From positions 2,001,001-2,065,000 of the forward strand of contig CP026657.1 in assembly GCA_023525915.1 (NCBI GenBank): DNA of 64,000 nt, written 5' to 3'. This document shows, piece after piece, positions 24,568 to 34,200 of the stretch. The first letter of the stretch is position 1; each line of letters opens with the position of its first letter. The position numbers and the translations under genes were made by a program. The notes under the pieces are model-generated. The model saw nothing but the letters and a program-made list of their open reading frames with translations. It had not been told where the DNA came from and made no database searches. This stretch comes from Acetispira formosa (nom. nud.) (GTDB taxonomy: Bacteria; Desulfobacterota; Desulfarculia; Adiutricales; Adiutricaceae).

Positions 24568-25212
24568 TCACTTGCCGCCGGTGAGAAATTTCAGGGCCAG
24601 CCGCAGAACTGTACCCAGGTCGGCTTCGCCGCCAGCCTCCTTGCGGGCGATTTTGGCGGCCTTATCAGCCTCTGCCCCGCTGTAGCCCAGATTGACCAGA
24701 GCCGAGACGGCCTCGTCTTCCGGCCCGGCCGCCGTGGAAACCGCCAAAGCGGCGGCAGCCGGAACAGCGCTGGCCAGTTCCTCGGAGGTCATGCCGGCCA
24801 GGGCGGCCAGTTTGGGAGCGCGGTCCTTCAGTTCCAGCATCAGGCGTTCGGCCGTCTTGGCCCCGATACCCTTGATGGCGGCCAGGGCGCCGAGATCGCG
24901 GGTCATCAGGGCGCGGGCCAGATCGCCCGGTTCAATGGCCGAGATGATGGTCAGGGCCAGCTTGGGACCAACCCGATTGACGGAAGTGAGGGCCAGAAAG
25001 CTTTCTCTTTCCAGAGTGGTGAGAAAACCGAACAGGTCCCAGGACTCTTCACGGATGAACAGGCGGGTATAGAGGAAAACCTCGGCCGGGGGTTCCGGCA
25101 GGGCCAGAAAGGTGGAAAGAGGCACAGCCACTTCGTAGCCGAGACCGGCCGTTTCCACAACAACTGAGCCCGGTTTCTTGCTGACAAGCTGTCCTTTGAG
25201 GTGAGTGATCAT
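24568..25212 (-). CDS. ruvA: Holliday junction DNA helicase subunit RuvA
   Basis: A 214-residue protein with all three RuvA domains: an N-terminal OB fold (MITHLKGQLVSKKPGSVVVETAGLGYEVAVP), tandem helix-hairpin-helix motifs (LTSVNRVGPKLALTIIS and LAAIKGIGAKTAERLMLELKD), an Ala-rich linker, and the C-terminal RuvB-contact domain (DEAVSALVNLGYSGAEADKA). It binds four-way junctions and loads RuvB. The stop of ruvC is 20 bp upstream. Confidence 0.97.
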   Translation of the reverse strand: MITHLKGQLVSKKPGSVVVETAGLGYEVAVPLSTFLALPEPPAEVFLYTRLFIREESWDLFGFLTTLERESFLALTSVNRVGPKLALTIISAIEPGDLARALMTRDLGALAAIKGIGAKTAERLMLELKDRAPKLAALAGMTSEELASAVPAAAALAVSTAAGPEDEAVSALVNLGYSGAEADKAAKIARKEAGGEADLGTVLRLALKFLTGGK

Positions 25213-25231
25213 GATATCCCGCGCAACGTTT

Positions 25232-25828
25232 TCAACCCTTGCCAGGGTCGTAGTTCAAAGTGGCAACGTCATCGGCCGACATGCCCCGCCACCCCCGGCC
25301 GCCGCCGCGCCGCGTAGGTGTGTGGGCCAGAAGTCCGTTCAGGCCGCTCTGGCTGATATGACAAATGGCCACGGCCAGAGCGTCGGCCGCGTCGGCGGCC
25401 ATGGGCTCCCGGAAATTCAGAAGTTCCGAAACCATGCGGGCCACCTGATTCTTATCGGCCTGTCCGTATCCGGCAACGGTGCTTTTTACTTGCCGGGGGG
25501 CGTATTCAAAAACCGGTGCTCCGGCCAGGGCGGCGGTCAATAAAATGACTCCGCGCACATGGCCGAGTTTCAGCGCTGAACGGACATTGTGCCCATAAAA
25601 AATATCTTCAACAGCCACGGCCTGAGGCGGATAACCGGCCACCAATTCCATCAGCCCTTTATGGATATAGGCCAGACGGCGGGGCAATTCCCAGGCGGCG
25701 GGAGGTGAAAACCGGCCCTGCGAAACCAGCTCCATTCTGCGCCCTTCAGCCCGCAACAGCCCATACCCGGTATGCTGGGTACCCGGATCGATTCCTAAAA
25801 TCAAACTGGCGGCATCAGAAATTTTCAA
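25232..25828 (-). CDS. ruvC: Holliday junction resolvase RuvC
   Basis: A 198-residue endonuclease. Catalytic acids are in ILGIDPGTQHTGYG (Asp), VAVEDIFYGHN (Glu), and AADAADALAVAICH (Asp pair). YAPRQVKSTVAGYGQADKNQVARMV is the usual central segment. The start is a TTG with ggcgaggtctat upstream. It cleaves junctions presented by RuvAB. Repeat B copy 6 lies upstream, between it and yebC. Confidence 0.97.
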   Translation of the reverse strand: MKISDAASLILGIDPGTQHTGYGLLRAEGRRMELVSQGRFSPPAAWELPRRLAYIHKGLMELVAGYPPQAVAVEDIFYGHNVRSALKLGHVRGVILLTAALAGAPVFEYAPRQVKSTVAGYGQADKNQVARMVSELLNFREPMAADAADALAVAICHISQSGLNGLLAHTPTRRGGGRGWRGMSADDVATLNYDPGKG

Positions 25829-25873
25829 ATAGACCTCGCCTCTTAAAAATGAGGCAATTGAAAGTGCGGCCCT

Positions 25874-26045
25874 GCAGCGATTCTAATCATGGCTTTTCTG
25901 CCGTAAACTTACGGCTCGCAGCTACACAAAAAGCGTGGTTTTTGTTTCGCGAATCACTATTTTTCCGTCACAACCAGTCGCTGGCGCTCCGTCTCGAAGA
26001 CTCGACCACCGCGATACGCAATTCTAGCATAATTAGAATTGCTGG
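25874..26045. repeat. MITE-like repeat B, copy 6
   Basis: A 172-bp copy with terminal inverted repeats gcagcgattctaatcatgg (25874-25892) and its near complement ending at 26045. Landmarks are gctacacaaaaagcgtgg and ccagtcgctggcgctccgtc. Confidence 0.82.
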
Positions 26046-26052
26046 CGGCCCG

Positions 26053-26177
26053 GCCCCCAAAGCCCCGCAAGGGTCGGGGCCCTCCGTGAAACCGCGTCGA
26101 TGTCGTCCTTCTTAGGACGACATCGATGGGGGTCAAGGGGTTTCCAGGAAAGGCAGCCCCCTTGCGGGGCTTGGGGC
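26053..26177. repeat. Nested hairpin element G downstream of yebC
   Basis: Outer arms of about 20 bp (26053-26073 and 26157-26177, centred on agccccgcaaggg) enclose a perfect 13-bp hairpin, tcgatgtcgtcct and aggacgacatcga, with the loop tctt (26097-26126). It abuts repeat B copy 6. With copy 6 it fills the ruvC-yebC gap. Confidence 0.75.
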
Positions 26178-26199
26178 AGAGCCCCATACTTCAATCCCC

Positions 26200-26946
26200 T
26201 TATTCCAGCTCGGCGGCGGCTTCGTCGGAGAAGTCGAGATTGCTCCAGACTTTCTGCACGTCGTCGAGATCGTCAAGCGCGTCCAGTAGCTTCATGGCGC
26301 TGGAAAGGCTTTTGCCTTCAAGCTCAAGGTTGTTGGAAGGCACATAGGTTATTTCAGCCGCGTTGTATTCAAGGCCGGCCTTTTCAAAAGCCTCCTTGAC
26401 CGCCTCAAAGTCCGCTATGGCGGTGTGGATTTCAACCGTGTCGCCATCAGCGATTATGTCTTCAGCCCCGGCTTCCAGACCAATCTCCATGGCCTGCTCT
26501 TCAGAGACAACTCCGCCCTCAAAGACGATGGAACCCTTTTTGCCAAACATCCAGGCCACCGAGCCAGGTTCGCCCATGTTGCCGCCATACTTATTGAAAG
26601 CATGGCGAACTTCAGAGGCGGCGCGGTTCTTGTTGTCGGTGAGGACCTCCACCAGAACGGCCGCGCCGCCGGGGGCATATCCTTCATAATAAATCTCTTC
26701 GTAATTCACACCGTCAAGTTCGCCGGTGCCGCGCTTGACGGCTCTATCGATGTTGTCCTTGGGCATGTTGGCGCCCTTGGCCGTCAACAGGGCCGTCCGC
26801 AGGCGGGGATTGCCGTTGGCGTCGCCGCCGCCTTCACGGGCGGCCACGGTTATTTCCTTGATCAGACGGGAAAAAAGCTTGCCGCGCTTGGCGTCGGCCG
26901 CGCCTTTTTTGTGCTTGATGGTGCTCCACTTATTGTGTCCTGACAT
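26200..26946 (-). CDS. yebC: YebC/PmpR-family DNA-binding or translation factor
   Basis: A 248-residue protein with the invariant start [23 protein letters not shown], the central [21 protein letters not shown] and the acidic C-terminus [12 protein letters not shown]. YebC proteins were annotated as transcription regulators; recent work also links members to translation of difficult peptide stretches. aaggagttgacc precedes the ATG. yebC upstream of ruvC is a common order. Confidence 0.96.
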   Translation of the reverse strand: MSGHNKWSTIKHKKGAADAKRGKLFSRLIKEITVAAREGGGDANGNPRLRTALLTAKGANMPKDNIDRAVKRGTGELDGVNYEEIYYEGYAPGGAAVLVEVLTDNKNRAASEVRHAFNKYGGNMGEPGSVAWMFGKKGSIVFEGGVVSEEQAMEIGLEAGAEDIIADGDTVEIHTAIADFEAVKEAFEKAGLEYNAAEITYVPSNNLELEGKSLSSAMKLLDALDDLDDVQKVWSNLDFSDEAAAELE

Positions 26947-26998
26947 TTTCGGGTCAACTCCTTATCTCTGGTCGCAGGTGTATTTGATAAGCTTCCGT

Positions 26999-28213
26999 CT
27001 ACTCGGCGGAAGTCTGTTCACTATCGGTCTGGAGGCTCGCGGGAGGAGCGCTCATTATCTCTTTCAGGGCCGGATCGAGAATTCGGATGTCGGCCGCCTC
27101 TTCCAGCTCCGCCATCCTCTGGCGCACGGCCTCAGTCAGTTTCTCGCCGGACAGGTATTCGACGATATCAGCCCGCACAGCCGAGAACGGCTCCACTCCG
27201 GCTTCCTTCAGGTCAGTGACCTTGAAAATATAATAGCCCAGGGGAGTCTCGATCAGATCACTTATTTCGTCCTTATTGAGGCTGAAAATCGCTTCATTAA
27301 ACATGGAAACAGAGCGTTCGCGATCCAGCCAGCCCATATCGCCCCTGGCTTCGGCCACGTCAGGTTCGTCAGAAAAGCGGACGGCCACGTCCTCAAAGGG
27401 TTCACCGGCCTTCAGGGCCGCCAGGGCGTTTTCCGCGCGGGTCAGGGCCTTGGATTGGGCCGCCGGCATCGAGCCGATGGGCACCCCGATAAAAATCTGG
27501 CTGGCCCGAACCAGTTCGCCGTGGCGCATGCCCTCGATATTGGCGTCGTAAAAAGCCCGCGCTTCATCTTCACCGACTTTGACCTTGGCCAGAAACTCAG
27601 TGTCCTGCCATTTTTTGAGGGCCATGGTCTTGCGAAGCTGGGCCCGCAGGTCGTCTTCGGTTTCGCCATATTGATCAAGCACCTTGTGAAGCTGGTCGGG
27701 CTCATCATAGTCGTTGCGAAGTTCATCGAGCGCGGTCTCGACCTCCTCATCGGAGGGGGCGTAGCCCATTTTCAGGGCTTCCTGGCAAGCAAGTTCAAGG
27801 CTGATAAGGCTGGTGAGAATTTCCCGGCGCAATTCCAAATCAGCCTGTTCGCGCCGGGTTTTCAGCTCATCATTCTCCTCGTCCAGTTCATCGCCGAAGA
27901 TCAGGCGGCCGGCCTCGGCCATAACCACCTGGCTTTCCAGCAACTGGCGGGTTATCGGTTCACCGTTGATGGTGGCCACCACCGGCTCGTCGAGGTGGCT
28001 GGGCAACTCGATTTTCCCGGTAGCCTGGGCTTCTTCGGCCGGTTCGTCAGCCGGTTTTTCCGGGGTAATTTGGAAAACCCCAGACTCGGGCGCGGCCTCA
28101 TCCGCTGGCGGAGGGGCATCCTTTTTGGCGGCCTCATTCCCGCCGTCACAGGCGGGCAGGAACAGAACGCAAAACATTACGGCCATCGCCGCCGTCAATA
28201 ACTTAATTTTCAT
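26999..28213 (-). CDS. Parvulin-type peptidyl-prolyl isomerase lipoprotein (SurA/PrsA-like)
   Basis: A 404-residue exported foldase. The signal ends in the lipobox LPAC (Cys about 22), followed by a low-complexity acidic linker to about residue 65. A SurA-N-like helical segment (about 75-235) starts HLDEPVVATINGEPITRQLL. The PpiC/rotamase domain (about 235-345) shows ASQIFIGVP, GEPFEDVAVRFSDEPDVAEARGDMGWLDRE and IETPLGYYIFKVTDLKEA. It probably assists folding of outer membrane or periplasmic proteins. The lipoprotein form resembles PrsA more than SurA. Confidence 0.9.
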   Translation of the reverse strand: MKIKLLTAAMAVMFCVLFLPACDGGNEAAKKDAPPPADEAAPESGVFQITPEKPADEPAEEAQATGKIELPSHLDEPVVATINGEPITRQLLESQVVMAEAGRLIFGDELDEENDELKTRREQADLELRREILTSLISLELACQEALKMGYAPSDEEVETALDELRNDYDEPDQLHKVLDQYGETEDDLRAQLRKTMALKKWQDTEFLAKVKVGEDEARAFYDANIEGMRHGELVRASQIFIGVPIGSMPAAQSKALTRAENALAALKAGEPFEDVAVRFSDEPDVAEARGDMGWLDRERSVSMFNEAIFSLNKDEISDLIETPLGYYIFKVTDLKEAGVEPFSAVRADIVEYLSGEKLTEAVRQRMAELEEAADIRILDPALKEIMSAPPASLQTDSEQTSAE

Positions 28214-28247
28214 TAAAAGATCTCACTTTTAAGTCGATTGTTGATAA

Positions 28248-28547
28248 TCAATTGCTTCCGCGCGGCCGGGTGCGCTGCCGAGAGGGAGGGGGTAAGAGAT
28301 CTGTGGCGTATTCCCGCTGGGCATCGGAAGCGGCGACCAGGGCCAGCTTGCTGGACAAGGCTTCACATTCCGCATAAGCCAGGGCAATATCCTTATTCAA
28401 TTTATCATTGGTCTGGTAAAGCTCCTGAAGTTGGCCGCGATATTCGTCACGCTGGCGTCGGGCCGTCTCATATTCTTCATCGCCGACCACACAGCCGGTC
28501 AGCCCCAGAGCCAGCAAAACAGTTAAAATATGGTATAGAGGTTTCAT
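28248..28547 (-). CDS. Small lipoprotein with coiled-coil segment
   Basis: A 99-residue protein starting MKPLYHILTVLLALGLTGCV, a lipoprotein signal with the lipobox LTGC. The mature part is a helical heptad-like stretch (about 25-80: YETARRQRDEYRGQLQELYQTNDKLNKDIALAYAECEALS) and a basic proline-rich end. I do not recognise a family. It lies 34 bp upstream of the foldase gene on the same strand and may be co-transcribed. Confidence 0.7.
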   Translation of the reverse strand: MKPLYHILTVLLALGLTGCVVGDEEYETARRQRDEYRGQLQELYQTNDKLNKDIALAYAECEALSSKLALVAASDAQREYATDLLPPPSRQRTRPRGSN

Positions 28548-28648
28548 AAAGCCGCTCCGAAAAAGGTGGCTCGGCAATGGGAAAAATCCCGGCCGGGCGT
28601 TCGTTCATGATGCACCAACGCAATTGCGGCGCATGGCCCCTAACAGGC

Positions 28649-30106
28649 TCAATATTGGAAATAAATGAAGGGCAGAACTCCGTCCGGCCCGAGTTTCAGA
28701 ATCAGCACCACCCAGAAGGCGCACCACAAGGCCAGAATTGGCCCGGGCAACCGCTCCTGAACGGCCATAAAAACGTTCCTGAGGCCCCCGCCGATGACCT
28801 GCATGAAAAGAGCCAGGGCAATAACCAGCCAGACCAGAAGCGGCGCGCCCAGCCCGGCCCGCTCAAAATCCAGCCCGGCCCGCACGATTTCCAGGGCCCG
28901 CCGGCTGTCTTCGGCCCGGAAGAGAATCCAGGTGAGGCTGACGAAATTAAAGGTGATGAAAAAACCCAAAAACTTCTTCAGCCCCTGAAAGCGGGGTTTC
29001 TGCCGCTGCCATGATTTAAGGCCCAGTTCATCAAGCTTGCGCTCTTTATCCCGACGGCGGTCAGCGAAAAAGTGGCTGACGATCAAAGCCAGGCCGTGCG
29101 CCGCGCCCCAAATAAGATAGCGAACGTGGGCTCCATGCCACAGGCCGCCCAGAAACTGGGTTAAAAACAGGTTCAGGGCCTTCCGCGCCCGGCCGTGCCG
29201 GTTGCCGCCCAATGAGATATACAAATAATCCCGCAGCCAGGTGGAAAGGGAAATATGCCAGCGGTGCCAGAAATCCCTGATATTGGTGGCCAGATAAGGG
29301 GCGTTGAAGTTCACCCCTACATTATAACCCAAAAGGAGGCCCAAGCCCAAGGCTAAATCGGAATAGCCTGAAAAATCGAGATAAATCTGGGCGCTATAGC
29401 CATAAATCCCGGCCCAGACGGCGGCGGCGGAAAAGGATTCAGGCACCTGGAAAACCTGGCGGACAATAATTTCGGAAAGATAGCTGGATAAGGCTATTTT
29501 TTTGAAAAGGCCGGAAAGAATCAAGACTATAGCCAGGTTGAAATTTTCAGGCTCATATTTGACCGACTTCATCTGGGGGATGAACTGCCCGGCCCGCTGA
29601 ATGGGGCCGGACAGGACAGTCGGAAAAAACGATACGAAATTGAGGGTGGACAGAAGATCGGGAGGCTCAAGGCCGGGGGAGCGATAGTGGTCAATAGCCA
29701 GGGATATGCCCTGAAAGGTGAAGAAGGACATGCCGATGGGATAAAAAATCTCCGGCAGGGCCAGGCGGCTGATAAACCCTTCGGCCGGCCCCCAGCCAAG
29801 GAGCATTTCCACACCCCATTCGAAATATTTGAAGAAAAACAGAAGCCCCAGGCACAGCGTCAGGTCAAGCCACAACCAGAGCCTGCGCTTATTCTGACTT
29901 GCGCCAAACATCATCCGGGCCGTAAACCAATTGGCCAGCCCGACGAAAATAAGGAGGGGGAGGAAACGGGGAGCGCCCAGGCCGTAAAAAAGGAGGTTGG
30001 CGGCCAGAAGGAATTGTGGATAGATGTCAGCCCGGCTCCGAAGCCGCCAGTTCAAGATCAGCACGACGCCAAAAAAAACCGCGAAATCAAAGCTGGTGAA
30101 GACCAT
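28649..30106 (-). CDS. MBOAT-family membrane O-acyltransferase (AlgI-like)
   Basis: A 485-residue protein with 10-12 membrane segments. Features: MVFTSFDFAVFFGVVLILNW at the start, YPIGMSFFTFQGISLAIDHYR, SFFPTVLSGPIQRAG, DFSGYSDLALGLGLLLGY, DFWHRWHISLSTWLRDYLYISLGG, and GLWHGAHVRYLIWGAAHG containing the catalytic histidine region. AlgI-type proteins pass acetyl groups to periplasmic polysaccharides with AlgJ/AlgX partners. No such partner is encoded next to it here, so the acceptor is unknown. Confidence 0.93.
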   Translation of the reverse strand: MVFTSFDFAVFFGVVLILNWRLRSRADIYPQFLLAANLLFYGLGAPRFLPLLIFVGLANWFTARMMFGASQNKRRLWLWLDLTLCLGLLFFFKYFEWGVEMLLGWGPAEGFISRLALPEIFYPIGMSFFTFQGISLAIDHYRSPGLEPPDLLSTLNFVSFFPTVLSGPIQRAGQFIPQMKSVKYEPENFNLAIVLILSGLFKKIALSSYLSEIIVRQVFQVPESFSAAAVWAGIYGYSAQIYLDFSGYSDLALGLGLLLGYNVGVNFNAPYLATNIRDFWHRWHISLSTWLRDYLYISLGGNRHGRARKALNLFLTQFLGGLWHGAHVRYLIWGAAHGLALIVSHFFADRRRDKERKLDELGLKSWQRQKPRFQGLKKFLGFFITFNFVSLTWILFRAEDSRRALEIVRAGLDFERAGLGAPLLVWLVIALALFMQVIGGGLRNVFMAVQERLPGPILALWCAFWVVLILKLGPDGVLPFIYFQY

Positions 30107-30217
30107 GACGCTCGACCTTTAGAATTACCGCCGCCTCTATAGCCTGGGCCACGGCAATTGGTAGGGTTTTTGCCAATAAAAATCCCCAGACCGCTGTTGA
30201 CCTGGGGGCCGCAAACA

Positions 30218-30239
30218 TTTTTTACCGGCGCACTGTCAA
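30218..30239 (-). repeat. Short repeat F, inverted copy
   Basis: tttttaccggcgcactgtca repeats the motif found at 21.8-21.9 kb and at the ends of the 47.5-48.5 kb segment. Confidence 0.5.
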
Positions 30240-30286
30240 GTGCGCCGCAATAGCTATTGGCGGAAAACCCGCCAGAGAGCTGAAGA

Positions 30287-30361
30287 TGGAGGCGGCAGGC
30301 GGATTTGAACCGCCGAATAACGGTTTTGCAGACCGTCGCCTTACCACTTGGCTATGCCGCC
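30287..30361 (-). tRNA. tRNA-Cys (GCA)
   Basis: On the minus strand a complete cloverleaf is visible: acceptor GGCGGCA pairing with TGCCGCC, D arm with AGCCAAGTGGTAAGGC, anticodon arm ACGGT-CTGCAAA-ACCGT with anticodon GCA, T arm GGCGG-TTCGAAT-CCGCC, discriminator T and an encoded CCA. Confidence 0.96.
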
Positions 30362-30461
30362 CCATATTTACAGCCGCTTCGAGTGAAGCATGTCAATCTC
30401 TCACCCGGAGATCGTGATTATAGCCGCTCGATTTTAAAATGTCAAGTGCCGGGCTGGGCCC

Positions 30462-30637
30462 GCAGCGATTCTAATTATGGCTTTTTCCCTTAAGCTCGCG
30501 GCTCGTAGCTACACAAAAAGCGTGGTTTTTGTTTCGCGAGTTGCTATTTTGCCGTCAAAACCAGTCGCTGGCGCTCCGTCTCGAAGACTCGACACCAGCT
30601 ATTATGAGGCGGCATGGGTCATAATTAGAATTGCTGC
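30462..30637. repeat. MITE-like repeat B, copy 7
   Basis: The cleanest copy: 176 bp with 18-bp terminal inverted repeats, gcagcgattctaattatg at left and cataattagaattgctgc at right, one mismatch. Landmarks are gtagctacacaaaaagcgtg, ccagtcgctggcgctccgtc and gaagactcgac. Confidence 0.88.
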
Positions 30638-30640
30638 TGG

Positions 30641-30825
30641 GCCCGGACCCTATGTCTGGGTGAGGGTTTCCCTGGATGTAGTTTAGGCGGCCATCATCGT
30701 ATTAAGAGTGCGGCCCCCTAGGCGGTGGCCGCATCCATCGCTGAGGGGGCCACGCTCTTAATACGATGATGGCCGCCGTATTTACCTATTACGGGAAGGA
30801 ACTGCCCAGACGTGGGGTCCGGGCC
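30641..30825. repeat. Large nested hairpin D, copy 1
   Basis: Inner arms 30686-30719 and 30743-30777 are about 34 bp and nearly perfect (core atcatcgtattaagag), with a 23-nt loop. Outer arms gcccggaccctatgtctggg and cccagacgtggggtccgggc lie at 30641-30662 and 30804-30825. A partial copy is at 40550-40630. It abuts repeat B copy 7. Confidence 0.85.
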
Positions 30826-31202
30826 CTGCCCGGCCTGCCCGGCCTGCCCGGATTATTCTAATAATATTAGAAACTACTTTAATTTTAGTTAGTTACAAAA
30901 CTAACATTTGGAAAATTCAGTTGACAGAGACATGATGAAAGGTATAGACTCATATAGTATTAATGTTATCGGATCTCAAAACTCTCGATTCTGACAAGAA
31001 AAATTTTACAGAGGGCACCCCACCGCCATATCCAAATTGGCTCCGTGTCCTGATAAATTCAGCATAATCAAATAAATACGAGTTTGCGACATATTGTATG
31101 AGAAAGCCGCGGCCCCGCGGCTGATTCCGGGTGAGGATATTGGGCATCAGCACCCGACACAGGATCAGGCCGGCGAAAAGCGGCACAACAAGGAGAACAA
31201 CC
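30826..31202. other. AT-rich leader of the autotransporter gene
   Basis: A short ggcctgccc triplication (30831-30850) is followed by an AT-rich stretch containing the 17-nt palindrome ttctaataatattagaa (30856-30872) and gttagttacaaaactaac. These may be regulatory. No convincing gene; a minus-strand frame here overlaps the autotransporter start and lacks support. Confidence 0.5.
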
Positions 31203-34200
31203 ATGGCCAGACCTCTCACCAAAACCCGCAACCGTCGGCTTCGCTACCTCAGCCTGCTCGCGGCGGCCGGGCTGCTTACGCTGAATTGCGCCTCCCCCGC
31301 CTTTGGCGACAACCAGACCATCACCGACGGCGGCAAGGTCGGTGACAGCCCCGGTTCAGACGGAGGAGTATCTATTGTAGGTGACCAGGCGAATTCAACG
31401 GTGACCTGGGACGACCCTACTACGAACTCAATCAGCACTGACGCTGACGGCACCGGTTTGGTGTTCTCGGCTGATTCCATTGGGAATGTCGACTTGAACC
31501 TCGACGACAGCGGAACTTATACCATTGGCCAGGGCGGTATAACCAACAACAATAAATCCGGCACTTCAACTATAAACATCAAAATCCCAGGCTCCACTCT
31601 TGAGGTTAATGGCGACATCACCGGCAATAACACCGGAACCCTGGTCATCACCGGCACCGGCGATAACCTAGGCCACGATGCGACACTTGACGCGAGCGAC
31701 AGTGATGTGACCGGAAGGGTTAATTTTGAGGGCAATGGCGGGGCAGGCTCGAATTTCAATGTCAATGTTGAAAGCATCGGCGGAAACGGTACGGCCATAG
31801 TAGAGACCAACAGCGGCGCCGGCAGTGTCACCCTGAACATAGGAAGCGGCGGCCTGGGCACTGGAGGCAACACCTCTCTTACTTTGAACGACAACACCAT
31901 TGCCACCATCACCGGCGATATTGGCAGTGATCAGATGGTGAACGAAATCACCTTGAACAATGTGTCTTCCCTGGAGCAGACCACAGGTAAAGTTGTCGGC
32001 GCACTGACCATAACCAATAAGAATATCACCAATGATTCCGTTGTACTGAATACACTTGGCGATGCCAATGACACGACCGGCTTAACTGTCGGCGGCGGCA
32101 CCGTCGGCGGCGGGACGGTCAACATCAGCGAGATAGTGGGCGATACTTCTATTGACGCGGCCGCCGCTGACAGCGGCACCATCTATCTGAAGGATAACTC
32201 GGGCAGCAAGGATCTTGGCAGCGCGAGCGCTGATTCCAACATAACCCTGGGCGGCAACGCGGCCGGGGGAACTTTGGAAGTCAATGTAAAAGATATTGTC
32301 GGAAGCACGGACGGCAAAACTTCCACCACCATCAATATCGACACTTCTAAAGCGACCCTGACCAGCACCAACGTAGCTCCGGTCACCAAAGCAAATCTGG
32401 CTAATGTTTCCGGCCATGTGAACGTCAATTTGACCGGCGGCAGCAGCAATTTACTGGCTCTGGGTGTCCTTAAAGCCGGCGCGGTTCTTTCGGCTGATGC
32501 ATCCACCTCCACACCCGTGAACGGTCAGGGTATTTCGCTTGATTCTGTTGAGGGCGGCGCTGACTCTGACAGCGCCACCACCATCAACCTGGATGAAAAA
32601 ACCGGGCTGACCGCCACCGAAATGACCACCGGCGGTTACTATGCCCTCAATCTCAACGGCACCACCAACGCCCAGGCCGCCACGATCACCACGGTCGGAA
32701 ACACCGCGGAGGATACCAGCCTGACTATGGGCGGCACCAACGATCAGGCCGTCACCACTATCACCACCCTCACCGGCGGCACGACAGGTACGGATAAAAT
32801 CACCACGGTGAACCTGGACAAGGCCGCCAGCATGGAAGTGACCAACGCCGTTACCGGCAATGTGGACATTATCAACAACAGCACCACCACCGGCGCTGCC
32901 CTGCTGAATGAAATGGGCGATGGGGTGCTGAGAGGGGGCGGCGCAGGTGAGATCGATGTAACCAAAATCGACGCGGCCAACGGCCTGACTATCGCCAGTG
33001 TGGACGATGAACAGGGGGCGGTGGTTTCTGTCGGCTCAACCGCAAGCGGCAACGGTATACAAAGCACCAGCAAGGTATCCCTTAAAAACGCCGTGCTGAA
33101 AGTGGCCGCCGACAATAGCGGCCTGGGCGCGCTGGGGAACAACTTCAGCATGGATTCCACTGATGGCGAAAGCCGCCTGACCGTGGCTGACAAAGATGAT
33201 CCGGCTCAGGACACGCTGACTTTCAACGATGCGCCCACCGTCACTGTCGGTGATGGCGGCAATGTACGCATTGAAACCAAGAGCCTCATTTATAACTCCG
33301 TTCTCAAAACGGCCACCACCGACGAAGCCACCGGCGTCATAGATAAAGACGGGGCGGTATATTTCAATCCCGCCGACACCAAAAACAACCGGATGATTTT
33401 CAGCAGCAGCGACAGCACCAACACCTTTAATGACGGTGTGGAAATTGACGGCGGCAGATTCGAATTTGAGGGCTCCACCACTTTCGTGGCCTCCGATACG
33501 CCCGCCGCCGGCAATTATATGAAGAACTCCGATATCTACTTCACCGGGCTCGATGATACCGGCGTGACCAAGTCTGACTACACCATCGACGGCACAGCCA
33601 GCGAAAACACCATTGACGCGACCGGCACGACCCTGCATTTGAATAAGGGCGTGAATATCATCTCCACCGACAAAGGTTCGCTGGAAAACCTCAAAACAGT
33701 GGCCCTTGGCGATGAAGCGGAAACGTCGGTCACTTTCGGCGCCGACACTGTGCTGACAACGCAGTTCCTGACCACCGGACACCGAGCGGCAGGCGCTACC
33801 AGCAATCAGGTCGCCACGGTGTCCAAGCTCCTGATTGGCTCCAACAAGGCCGGTTTCACCAGCGGACTTCAGGCCACCAGCTCCGTAACCCTCAGCGACA
33901 AAATTCTGGTTACAGACGGCTTGACCATACAGGCCAACGGCTCCAACCCGGTCATCAATATTGCCAATACCGACGGCGGTTTTATCCTGGCTGATGACAC
34001 CGCGGCGGCCGGTTCGTCCGTCACGGGCGGAGTGGCGATGGTCAATATCGATAAGGTGTATAACTCCAAAGGATTCAATCAAATCCAACTCCTCGGAGGA
34101 GCCATTTCCAGCACTGCCCTGACTAACAAAATTGCCGAAATGGTCGCCAACCTGGATATTGACACAAGCAATATCAGCGGCGACATCAAGGCGGTTATGG

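Noticed and set aside
30950..31231. Minus-strand 93-codon frame upstream of the autotransporter with a hydrophobic start
   Set aside because: It overlaps the autotransporter start and its ribosome binding site, has no ribosome binding site of its own and resembles no protein family.
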